Positions 1-7,790 of a stretch of 7,996 nt of DNA are shown piece by piece. This DNA comes from CAYQQO01 sp964420115 (lineage in GTDB: Bacteria > Patescibacteriota > Minisyncoccia > Portnoybacterales > UBA2143). Where the stretch lies: positions 1-7,996 of the forward strand of contig CAYQQO010000028.1 in assembly GCA_964420115.1 (NCBI GenBank). The letters are read 5' to 3'. Within the stretch, counting starts at the first letter, position 1. Every line of letters begins with the position of its first letter. A program made the position numbers and the translations under genes. Below the pieces are notes generated by a model. That model had not been told where the DNA came from. It saw only the letters and a list, made by a program, of their open reading frames with translations, and searched no databases.

Positions 1-158
1 AATTACTTTTATCCTGAAAAACTGTGAACAACGCGGTTAATTCTTACATTTAAATATATCCCATAATCAGCGCGGTATCAAGATCAAAAATCCCCACTAC
101 CCTAAAATGGACAGAGGGACGGAAAAAATCAACTAAAGAACAAACCCCAGCCAGCTTT

Positions 159-2540
159 CTACTTTGACCAATTGCTCATTATATACCCTATATCTTTAAC
201 ATCCACCCGGCCATCGTTGTTAATGTCTTGATTGGTAATTTCTGCCTTCTGAAGCCATTTAGAAAAGAGCAACTCAGCATCTTGGGAATTAACCTGCCCG
301 CTGTAATCAAGATCACAAACACTGGCAGAGTCCTGACTTGCCAAAATAATGGCATTAACCGAAAGTTTAGGAACGGTCAAAGAAAAAGAATTGGAAACAT
401 TGATAGACGACTCTGTTGTTTTAACACAATCACCATTGGGACATTTTGTATTCGGCAGGCAATCAGCATAAGTATCGCCATCAATATCTAAAAAACAATC
501 TTCTGGATCATTGTTTTCACCGGGGTAATCGCCTTTGATTGTAAAAAGCGAAGCAGTAGAATCAGGCAAAAAATTATTAATACTAATATCAGCCACTATA
601 TCCTGAGAGACGCTCCGGTTGTTAATTATCAGCGTTAATCTCTGGCGGTCATTTGACAAAGCAGACATTGAATCAATAAAATAGACAGGCCGAGCTTCTC
701 TACCTCCTGTGCCGGTGGTCACGCCCAATGAATTAATGCCTGTATCAACAAAACTTCGGTTTGCCATATACAAATTAAGCCATTGCCCCTGAAAATACTC
801 TTTGTATAATTTGAAAATATAAAATAATGGTCTTTTATGAGGCGGCTCTGGATTATTGGCGTTGGGCCGGCCCTCTTCAAACCAGCCCTGATATTCTCCA
901 GAGACAAAATCGTCGTTGCGCCCCCTTTTATCAATAGCTACTCCTTCTATCGGCCCATGCCTTTGGTTTTCATTAAATAAATCCCAATGAGTTGCCACAG
1001 AGACCCCTCTTTTTATAAACTTATAGAGCAAATCAACAGTCACGAAAGCATCGCGAATAGTCCCCTCCACCCCTTGTTTTGGCTGACTTTTTTTATTGCC
1101 ATAAGCTAAGCTGTACTCAGTGACAAAGACCGGCTTGCCGCCAAAAGATTGGCAATCAGCTTGAGCCGGATCGCATTGTTGGTCGTTGTCCAACGGCAGA
1201 TAAGGCCGGGTAAAATCATCTCTTTCAGCATTAAGGACAACTGACTGAATGGTATAATAGACTTCCGGCGAATTTCTCATATCAAGCCACTGGGTAGAAC
1301 CAGTATCTTTGTTGGTTGCCGCGATAATAGGAGAGAATGTTATATATTGCCCAAGGCCCCCATGATTGACAATCACTATTTGCAATTGGTGCTGACCACT
1401 ATTAAGGAAAGTATGAGCTGTCTCCTGATATTGACTATTGACCGAATAATTACCTAAAGATACCCCGTCAACCAGAACCTGATAAGACTTAAAAAAATCA
1501 GCCGCCTTTATAGAAAAAGAATAATTGCCAGTCTGCTCAACAGCAAAAGGCAGAGTTATTGTTTTGTTATTTTTATGACATTTAATCTCGCCTTCGTAAC
1601 CGCCGCCGACATGACTGTGCCTAATCCAAAAATCAAAGAGATGACCAGCTTCCAACAATATTGTATTATCCCAGGCCAGTAAACCGGAGTCGTCCGGGTT
1701 GTTGTTATCGTGAGCGACCGCGCCAATTAGAATACTTGGGTCAATTTCTCTCATCTTGGGGATAATTGTTTTCATGGCTGAAATATAATCAGCTACCTGC
1801 ATTGAGTAAAGCTCGTTGCCAAATTCCCAATACCTGACATTGTAAGGAGCTAAACGGCCGTTTTTTGCCCTTTCAGCCGCCCAATCCTTGTTATAACGAC
1901 CGGTTACTGGGTCAAAACTGTGATCCTGACGGCAGGAATGACCAACCGGACAAGATTCGTTGGCTCGGCCGGGATTTGAACCATCGTTGGGAATATTAAC
2001 ATACTCAACCCAATCAGCTATTTCCCGAGCGGCTAATTCATGGTTAAAAGTAAAAGTTAAATTGGGCAAAATTTCAGCATAGGCATTCGGCCCAATTTGT
2101 AAAATTGGGTCAGCTCCCAAATTCTCGGCAAACTCCAGCGCCTCATCAGTGCCAATAACCGAAATTCTTCCGGCCTCCGGCATCGGCGGTCTTTGTTCTA
2201 TCGGACCAATACCCCACTTCCACTGATATTGATTGCCGGACAAGCCGCCGCCAATTCTAACCACAGTAGGACCCAATTGCCCAACCAAATCAGTATAATA
2301 AGCCCACTTAGTCATTGCCGCATCGTATTCCTCTTGTGTGTTAACCCATGACCCCAAGCCATTGGCCCCGCCGCCCCAATAAATAGACGTCCCGTAAACC
2401 ATATTAGGAATATCTCCCCCAATATCATTGGCGTCAACACTAATGGTTGTATTGACCGCCCGGCTCTGATTAGAAAAAAATAAAACAGCTCCAAAAACAA
2501 CGACCAAAGAAATTATAATAATCAACCTCCGTGTAGTCAT
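159..2540 (-). CDS. Secreted GH51-like glycoside hydrolase with inserted CBM-like domain and C-terminal dockerin-like module
   Basis: 793-residue exported protein, probably cleaving a glycoside at the cell surface. Residues 1-28 form a Sec signal (TTRR, hydrophobic 6-22, possible cleavage after S-R-A28). The catalytic barrel follows GH51 alpha-L-arabinofuranosidases: VVRIGGG (93-99), WKWGIGPIEQRP (107-118), GTDEALEFAENLGADP (130-145), and WEFGNE with putative acid/base E243. The putative nucleophile is E475 in FVTEYS. Between them, about 312-410 is a beta-rich insert with VLVDGVSLG (355-363) and a GQHQLQIVIVN strand, resembling CBM36/60-type modules. The C-terminal beta-sandwich (about 630-735, ending LTVPKLSVNAIIL) is interrupted by a Cys-rich DIDGDT calcium-type loop (681-705). 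Residues 742-793 carry two dockerin-like loops (D743-D754 and D772-D783). Ten cysteines are mostly closely paired. The start is set by AAGGA seven bases upstream; the ATG overlaps the ligA stop. Clan GH-A is secure and GH51-like likely. The substrate is unknown because typical pocket residues differ. Confidence 0.85.
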   Translation of the reverse strand: MTTRRLIIIISLVVVFGAVLFFSNQSRAVNTTISVDANDIGGDIPNMVYGTSIYWGGGANGLGSWVNTQEEYDAAMTKWAYYTDLVGQLGPTVVRIGGGLSGNQYQWKWGIGPIEQRPPMPEAGRISVIGTDEALEFAENLGADPILQIGPNAYAEILPNLTFTFNHELAAREIADWVEYVNIPNDGSNPGRANESCPVGHSCRQDHSFDPVTGRYNKDWAAERAKNGRLAPYNVRYWEFGNELYSMQVADYISAMKTIIPKMREIDPSILIGAVAHDNNNPDDSGLLAWDNTILLEAGHLFDFWIRHSHVGGGYEGEIKCHKNNKTITLPFAVEQTGNYSFSIKAADFFKSYQVLVDGVSLGNYSVNSQYQETAHTFLNSGQHQLQIVIVNHGGLGQYITFSPIIAATNKDTGSTQWLDMRNSPEVYYTIQSVVLNAERDDFTRPYLPLDNDQQCDPAQADCQSFGGKPVFVTEYSLAYGNKKSQPKQGVEGTIRDAFVTVDLLYKFIKRGVSVATHWDLFNENQRHGPIEGVAIDKRGRNDDFVSGEYQGWFEEGRPNANNPEPPHKRPLFYIFKLYKEYFQGQWLNLYMANRSFVDTGINSLGVTTGTGGREARPVYFIDSMSALSNDRQRLTLIINNRSVSQDIVADISINNFLPDSTASLFTIKGDYPGENNDPEDCFLDIDGDTYADCLPNTKCPNGDCVKTTESSINVSNSFSLTVPKLSVNAIILASQDSASVCDLDYSGQVNSQDAELLFSKWLQKAEITNQDINNDGRVDVKDIGYIMSNWSK

Positions 2541-2552
2541 TAAATTATCCTT
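2540..2552 (-). promoter_or_regulatory. Ribosome binding site and TAATG stop/start overlap coupling ligA to the glycosidase
   Basis: On the minus strand AAGGA (2552-2548) lies seven bases before the ATG at 2540. It sits inside the last codons of ligA, whose TAA (2542-2540) shares its final A with that ATG. The arrangement fixes the glycosidase start and suggests termination-reinitiation coupling. Among the four starts in the window this is the clearest Shine-Dalgarno match. Confidence 0.75.
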
Positions 2553-4567
2553 AAAAAATTTTTTTCTTTAATAATTTTAACACCTAATTTTTTAGCTCTG
2601 TTGTGTTTGCTCCCGGGATTTTTGCCAACCACCACAAAGTCGGTATTTTTAGAAACAGAACTGGAAACATCGCCGCCCAACTGTCTAATTCTTTTTTCTG
2701 CCCTGTCGCGGCTCATTTCTTTTAATTCTCCAGTTAAAACAATTGTTTTGCCAGCCAACTTACCGCTTTTAATTTTCTCCCCTCCCTTAATTTGCACACC
2801 TGCCTGTTGAAGATTTTTAATTAACTCAAGATTCTTTTTATCTTTAAACCAGTCAAAAATATTTTTAGCGACCACTTCGCCAATATCTTTCGCTTTTAAA
2901 ATTTCTTCTAAATTAGCTTTTTTAATATTTTCTATACTGCTAAAATAGCTGGCTAAATTAATAGCTGTTTCTTCTCCAACATGGCGAATGCCCAAAGAAT
3001 AAATAAATTGAGGCAAAGAAATATTTTTACTTTTTTCAATCGCTTCAATTAAATTGTCGGCTGATTTTTCGGCGAACCTTTCCAGGGGAATCAAATCGCC
3101 TTTTTTGAGAGAAAAAATATCAGCCGGACTACTGACCAACCCTTCACCCATTAACTGATCAATAATTTGAGGGCCTAAGCCGTCAATGTTAAAAGATTTT
3201 TTAGAAACAAAATGGGCCAACTGTTTTTTTTGCTGGGCTCCGCAATTTTTGTTGGCGCAATAATGAACCACTTCTTCTTTTTGGCGGATGACTTTTGAAC
3301 CGCAAACAGGGCATTTTTTGGGCATTTTAAATTTCTTTTCTTTGCCTGTTCTCATTTTCTTAATCACCCGAACTACATCAGGGATAACATCGCCGGCCCG
3401 CTGGATAACAACAGTATCGCCAATTTTTACATCCAATCTTTTAATTTCATCTTCGTTATGCAAAGTAGCTCGGGTAATTAAAGTCCCGCCCAAACGAACT
3501 GGCTTTAAATAAGCGACCGGCGTCAGGGCCCCTGTCCTGCCAACCTGGACAAAAATACCCTCTATAATTGTCGTTGCTTCTTTAGCTGGAAACTTAAAGG
3601 CAATCGCCCCTCTTGGCGCTTTGCCGACAGCCCCCAATTTATCAAAAAGATTATTATTATTAACGCTAACTACCACCCCGTCAATTTGGAAAGCCAGCTT
3701 TTCTCTTTTTTCTTTAATCTCTTCCCAGAATTTAAAAACCTCCTCTAAATTAGAACAATATTTCCCCTGATCAACCTTAAATCCCAGCGCTTTGGCAATT
3801 TGGTGATCTTCTTGATGAGTTTTTTGCCCTAAACCAGAAACAATACTGTAAGCCAAAAAATTAAGTTGCCGCGAAGCAGCTATTTTTGGGTCAAGCTGTC
3901 TAATACTGCCAGCAGCTGTATTTCTTGGATTAGCGTAAAGCGAAAGCCCTTTCTTTTCTCTTTCTCTGTTGACCCTCTCAAAGGCCTTACTGGCCATATA
4001 GACTTCGCCGCGCACTTCTACTTCGCCCCTTTCTAAAAGATTTTTTGTTTTTTTCTCTATAGCAGATGAGGGAAGATTATCTCTGATTTTTAGATTTAAG
4101 GGGATTGATTCAATTGTTTTTAAGTTCTGGGTTACATCTTCGCCTGTTTTACCGTCACCACGAGTGGCCCCTCTTTTCAAAAGACCGTTTTTATAAACTA
4201 AAGATACGGCAAAGCCATCAACTTTGTATTCGGCAAAATAGTCCATTTTGCCAGAAACAAGTTTTTTTATCCTTTCCTGCCAAGACAAAAGCTCTTCTTT
4301 GTAAAAAACATCCTCTAAAGAAAGCATTGGTTTCCTGTGCCTGACTTTTTCAAACTTATCCAATGGCTGGCCGCTAACTCTTTGAGTTGGCGAATCAGGG
4401 GTTATTAGTTCTGGAAAATCCTGTTCCAGCTTGTAAAGTTCGTGCTTTAAAGAATCAAAAGCGGCATCAGACAGCTCCGGGCTATCTAAAACATGGTAGC
4501 GGTAATTATGGTAATTAATTGTTTCTCTTAGTTTTTCTATTCTTTTTTCGGCTTCTTTTTTCGTCAT
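2540..4567 (-). CDS. ligA: NAD-dependent DNA ligase LigA
   Basis: 675 residues, the usual full length for LigA, which seals nicks in replication and repair using NAD+. All domains are present in order. Domain Ia is at about 1-70, with YRYH (22-25) and SDAAFD (33-38) for NMN binding. The nucleotidyltransferase domain has the adenylated lysine K115 in KVDG, RGDG (136-139), EVRGEV (184-189), FQIDGVVV (293-300) and FKFPAKE (324-330). An OB fold spans about 331-405. A four-cysteine zinc finger uses C419, C422, C437 and C442. Helix-hairpin-helix repeats span about 446-595 and a BRCT domain about 600-675. An in-frame TAG two codons upstream (4573-4571) makes this ATG the first possible start. One small oddity is F37 where E. 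coli LigA has Y35, a conservative change. The gene is divergent from dnaE and is followed directly by the glycosidase gene. Confidence 0.98.
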   Translation of the reverse strand: MTKKEAEKRIEKLRETINYHNYRYHVLDSPELSDAAFDSLKHELYKLEQDFPELITPDSPTQRVSGQPLDKFEKVRHRKPMLSLEDVFYKEELLSWQERIKKLVSGKMDYFAEYKVDGFAVSLVYKNGLLKRGATRGDGKTGEDVTQNLKTIESIPLNLKIRDNLPSSAIEKKTKNLLERGEVEVRGEVYMASKAFERVNREREKKGLSLYANPRNTAAGSIRQLDPKIAASRQLNFLAYSIVSGLGQKTHQEDHQIAKALGFKVDQGKYCSNLEEVFKFWEEIKEKREKLAFQIDGVVVSVNNNNLFDKLGAVGKAPRGAIAFKFPAKEATTIIEGIFVQVGRTGALTPVAYLKPVRLGGTLITRATLHNEDEIKRLDVKIGDTVVIQRAGDVIPDVVRVIKKMRTGKEKKFKMPKKCPVCGSKVIRQKEEVVHYCANKNCGAQQKKQLAHFVSKKSFNIDGLGPQIIDQLMGEGLVSSPADIFSLKKGDLIPLERFAEKSADNLIEAIEKSKNISLPQFIYSLGIRHVGEETAINLASYFSSIENIKKANLEEILKAKDIGEVVAKNIFDWFKDKKNLELIKNLQQAGVQIKGGEKIKSGKLAGKTIVLTGELKEMSRDRAEKRIRQLGGDVSSSVSKNTDFVVVGKNPGSKHNRAKKLGVKIIKEKNFLRII

Positions 4568-4573
4568 ATTCTA

Positions 4574-4602
4574 ATTATACTTGGTTGCCAGAATAATTAA
4601 AA
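4574..4602 (-). promoter_or_regulatory. Putative ligA promoter, predicted leaderless transcript
   Basis: A perfect TATAAT -10 box lies on the minus strand at 4579-4574. A weak -35 (TTTTAA, 4602-4597, 3 of 6 matches to TTGACA) is 17 bases upstream. The usual start point seven bases past the -10 box falls at 4567, the A of the ligA ATG. No Shine-Dalgarno sequence precedes that ATG. The -10 assignment is sequence-based; the start point is inferred. Confidence 0.5.
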
Positions 4603-4612
4603 GTGATATAAT
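4585..4612 (+). promoter_or_regulatory. Putative dnaE promoter with extended -10
   Basis: The -35 TTGCCA (4585-4590, 5 of 6 matches) is separated by 16 bases from a perfect TATAAT -10 (4607-4612). A TGA triplet just before the -10 gives the extended TGn form. The expected start near 4619 leaves about 6 bases of leader before the ATG at 4625, too short for a normal Shine-Dalgarno site, and none is seen. It lies on the opposite strand within the ligA promoter, so polymerase binding at the two should be mutually exclusive. Confidence 0.65.
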
Positions 4613-4624
4613 CTTTAATAGCTT

Positions 4625-7600
4625 ATGAAATTCACCCACCTTCACGTTCACTCCCACTACTCTCTTTTAGACGGTCTGGCTAAAATAGACCAGCTTTTGG
4701 ATGTCTGCCAGGAACTCAAAATGCCTGCCTTGGCCCTGACCGACCACGGCTCAATGTATGGAATAGTAGAATTCTACCAAAAGGCAAAGAAAAGAGGGAT
4801 GCGCCCTATACTGGGCAGTGAAATGTATTTAGCCCCTTTTGGCATGGGCCAAAGAAGGCCAAATATTGACAACAAACTTCATCACTTAGTTCTTTTGATA
4901 AAAAATAAAGAAGGTTATCGCAATTTAGTAAAATTAACAACCAAAGCACATTTAGATGGCTTCTATTACAAGCCAAGAATTGATAAAGAGCTCCTTAAAA
5001 AACATAAGGAAGGGCTGGTTGCCCTTTCTGCCTGCCTTTCTGGGGAAATTCCCAAAGCAGTTATTGACGGGAAACCGGAAGAAGCTGAAAAACTGGCTGT
5101 AGAATACGAAAAAATATTCGGCAAAGGGAATTTTTATTTAGAACTCCAACACCATGAAGGGCTCCATGAACAAGCATTAGTTAACAAATGCTTTATTGAA
5201 ATAAGCAAAAAAACAGGCATTCCCTTAGTAGCGACAAACGATGTCCATTATGTCAGAAAAGAAGACGCTGAAGCCCAAGATGTTTTAATGAGTATCCAGA
5301 CAGATAAAAAAATGGACGATGAAAGCAGATTAACTATGACAAGAGATGATTTTTCTTTAAGACCGACTGAACAAATGATTAAAGATTTCAAACATATTCC
5401 TGAAGCTATTGAAAACACACAAAAAATAGCAGAAATATGCGGCAAATTTGAGTTAGAACTCTACAAAATACAACTTCCTTATCTTGAGGTGCCTGAAGGC
5501 CAAACCGCTGACAGTCATCTAAGAAAAGAGTGTCTTGAAGGATTAAAAGGAAGACCGGTTGAAGCAACAGAGAAAGAAACCAAACAACGGCTTGATTACG
5601 AGTTGAAGGTGATTGAGAAAACCGGCTTTGCTTCATACTTCCTTATAGTTGCCGATTTTGTTAACTGGGCCAAATCGCAGAACATTGTTGTCGGCCCGGG
5701 CAGAGGATCAGCCGCTGGTTCGCTTGTCGCCTATCTTTTGAAAATCACAGATATTGACCCCCTAAAATACAATCTTTTATTTGAGAGATTTTTAAACCCG
5801 GAAAGGATTTCTATGCCGGACATTGACCTTGATTTTGCCGATGACCGCCGTGATGAAGTTATTGAATATGTCAGCGATAAATACGGCAGAAACCGCGTTG
5901 CCCAAATTATTACTTTTGGGACTATGGCCGCCAGAGCCGCCATTAGAGATGTCGGCCGGGCTTTAGATTATTCATATAACTTCTGTGACCAAATAGCAAA
6001 AATGATATCTTTTGGTCTGACGCTTGAAAAAGCAATTCACGAATCGCAAGAACTCCACCAAACATATGAATCAGACGAAAGCGCTAAAAGATTGATTGAC
6101 ATGGCAAAAAAACTGGAAGGAGTCGCACGACACGCTTCCACTCACGCGGCCGGCGTAGTGATTACCAAAGGAGATATTGATAATTTAGTTCCAAGACAAC
6201 ACCCAACACAGGACGACCAATCTATTGTCACTCAATACGAAATGCACGCCATTGAAGATTTAGGTCTTTTAAAAATGGACTTTTTAGGGCTAAAAACATT
6301 AACGGTTATCCAAAACACCCTTAATAAAATTAAGCAGTCAGCAAACAAGGAGATTGACTTGTCTAACCTTCCTTTAAATGACCAAAAAACGTTCTATCTC
6401 TTCCGCCGAGCCAATACTACCGGCATATTCCAATTAGAATCTCAAGGAATGAAAAGACATTTAAAGCAGTTAAAACCGACTAAATTTGAAGACATTATCG
6501 CTATGGTTGCTCTTTACCGACCCGGGCCAATGGAATTTATCCCGGAATTTATTGCCAGAAAACACGGCTACAAGAAAGTTGAATATCTTCACCCTAAATT
6601 AAAACCAATATTGGAAAGCACTTACGGCATTTGCGTTTATCAGGAACAATTAATGAGAATTGCCCGGGATTTGGCCGGCTTTACTCCTCCTGAAGCCGAT
6701 GTCCTTAGAAAAGCGGTTGGTAAAAAAATTAAAAAGCTTTTGGACGAACAAAAGGAAAAAATGATTAGCGGCATGATTAAAAATGAAATTAATCCCAAAA
6801 TAGCCTCTACCATCTGGCAGACAGTTGAACCATTCGCCCAATACGGTTTTAACCGCGCCCACAGCTGCTCCTACGCCACTATCGGATACTGGACCGCCTA
6901 TTTAAAAGCTCATTTCCCAACAGAATTTATGGCCTCCTTAATGACATCGGAACAAAATGATATTGAAAGAATCTCTTTTTTGGTTGATGAATGCAAGCAA
7001 ATGGGAATCAAAGTTCTCCCTCCAGACGTCAACTACAGCGAACAAAATTTTACCAAATCAGATGACAAAGCCATCCGCTTCGGGCTTAACGCGGTAAAAA
7101 ATGTCGGTCGCAATATTGTTGAAAGCGTTGTCAAAGAAAGAGAAACAAACGGCTCCTTCCAATCAATTGCTGATTTTATTGAAAGAGTAGAATCAAAAGA
7201 CCTTAACAAAAAATCATTGGAAAGCTTAATTAAATGCGGAGCGCTTGATAATTTCGGCGAAAGAAATCAACTCTTAGCCGGCTTAGAGCAGATGCTGGCG
7301 CTGGCCAGAGAAACGCAAAAAGCAAAAAGAAACGGACAAGTTAGTTTGTTCTCCGGCCAATCGGAAGCAATGGCCCCCTCCATTACCCTCCCCCAAGTTG
7401 CCCCTGCCAGCAAAAAAGAATGCCTTGGTTGGGAAAAAGAACTGCTTGGCCTTTATCTTTCTGAACACCCCTTAGACAATTATCAGAAAAAACTTTCCAA
7501 AGTGGCTATTTTTTGCAGAAACCTATCAAGAAACCAGAGCGGCCAGCGGGTAAAAGTGGGCGGCATTATCAATAAAATCCAGAAAGTAAACACTAGAGCC

Positions 7601-7789
7601 GGCCAAGCAATGCTTTTTGTAGAGCTTGAAGACCCAACCGGCCGCATTGAAGCATTGGTTTTCCCCAGGGTCTTAGAACAAACTGCTACCGCCTGGCAGG
7701 AAGAAAGAATTGTTTTAGTAAGCGGCAGGTTAAGCGACAGAGACGGCAACTTAAAAGTATTATGCGATAATATTAGAGTATTGGAGTAA
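4625..7789 (+). CDS. dnaE: DNA polymerase III subunit alpha, short form
   Basis: 1054-residue replicative polymerase catalytic subunit. The N-terminal PHP domain (about 1-275) keeps a full set of likely metal ligands: H5, H7, D16, H41, E66, H86 or H87, C137, D206 and H208. The palm has PDIDLDF (398-404) with catalytic D401 and D403, and the third aspartate D552 in MDFLGL. GPGRGSAAGS (357-366), YRPGPMEF (631-638), the YGICVYQEQLM segment (667-677) and NRAHSCSYATIGYW (743-756) are typical palm and fingers motifs. An HhH region (about 780-880) is followed by QVSLF (905-909), a canonical beta-clamp binding motif, and an OB fold (about 975-1050). The protein stops right after the OB fold, without the tau-binding C-terminal domain of E. 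coli DnaE (1160 residues). An in-frame TAG at 4619-4621 makes this ATG the first possible start. No intein or frameshift is seen. Confidence 0.98.
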   Translation: MKFTHLHVHSHYSLLDGLAKIDQLLDVCQELKMPALALTDHGSMYGIVEFYQKAKKRGMRPILGSEMYLAPFGMGQRRPNIDNKLHHLVLLIKNKEGYRNLVKLTTKAHLDGFYYKPRIDKELLKKHKEGLVALSACLSGEIPKAVIDGKPEEAEKLAVEYEKIFGKGNFYLELQHHEGLHEQALVNKCFIEISKKTGIPLVATNDVHYVRKEDAEAQDVLMSIQTDKKMDDESRLTMTRDDFSLRPTEQMIKDFKHIPEAIENTQKIAEICGKFELELYKIQLPYLEVPEGQTADSHLRKECLEGLKGRPVEATEKETKQRLDYELKVIEKTGFASYFLIVADFVNWAKSQNIVVGPGRGSAAGSLVAYLLKITDIDPLKYNLLFERFLNPERISMPDIDLDFADDRRDEVIEYVSDKYGRNRVAQIITFGTMAARAAIRDVGRALDYSYNFCDQIAKMISFGLTLEKAIHESQELHQTYESDESAKRLIDMAKKLEGVARHASTHAAGVVITKGDIDNLVPRQHPTQDDQSIVTQYEMHAIEDLGLLKMDFLGLKTLTVIQNTLNKIKQSANKEIDLSNLPLNDQKTFYLFRRANTTGIFQLESQGMKRHLKQLKPTKFEDIIAMVALYRPGPMEFIPEFIARKHGYKKVEYLHPKLKPILESTYGICVYQEQLMRIARDLAGFTPPEADVLRKAVGKKIKKLLDEQKEKMISGMIKNEINPKIASTIWQTVEPFAQYGFNRAHSCSYATIGYWTAYLKAHFPTEFMASLMTSEQNDIERISFLVDECKQMGIKVLPPDVNYSEQNFTKSDDKAIRFGLNAVKNVGRNIVESVVKERETNGSFQSIADFIERVESKDLNKKSLESLIKCGALDNFGERNQLLAGLEQMLALARETQKAKRNGQVSLFSGQSEAMAPSITLPQVAPASKKECLGWEKELLGLYLSEHPLDNYQKKLSKVAIFCRNLSRNQSGQRVKVGGIINKIQKVNTRAGQAMLFVELEDPTGRIEALVFPRVLEQTATAWQEERIVLVSGRLSDRDGNLKVLCDNIRVLE

Positions 7790-7790
7790 A

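Noticed and set aside
1..158. Possible gene end or small ORF left of the glycosidase
   Set aside because: Forward frames close at 15, 27 and 40 with no recognisable protein tail. One minus-strand frame stays open from near the glycosidase stop to a TAA at about 51-53, but it has no good start or ribosome site and about 15 residues from a GTG is too short to support.
97..158. Intrinsic terminator for the minus-strand operon
   Set aside because: A six-T run on the minus strand (123-128) has no stable hairpin before it, and the CCCT/AGGG pair (100-118) is only 4 bp with a long loop.
228..491. 87-codon plus-strand open frame opposite the glycosidase C-terminus
   Set aside because: It lies antisense to the dockerin-like and beta-sandwich coding region, and the peptide has no domain or secretion signal; a shadow frame.
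5696..6290. Intein or intron in the DnaE catalytic core
   Set aside because: The palm and fingers motifs run on with normal spacing, so there is no insertion at the sites where DnaE inteins usually sit.
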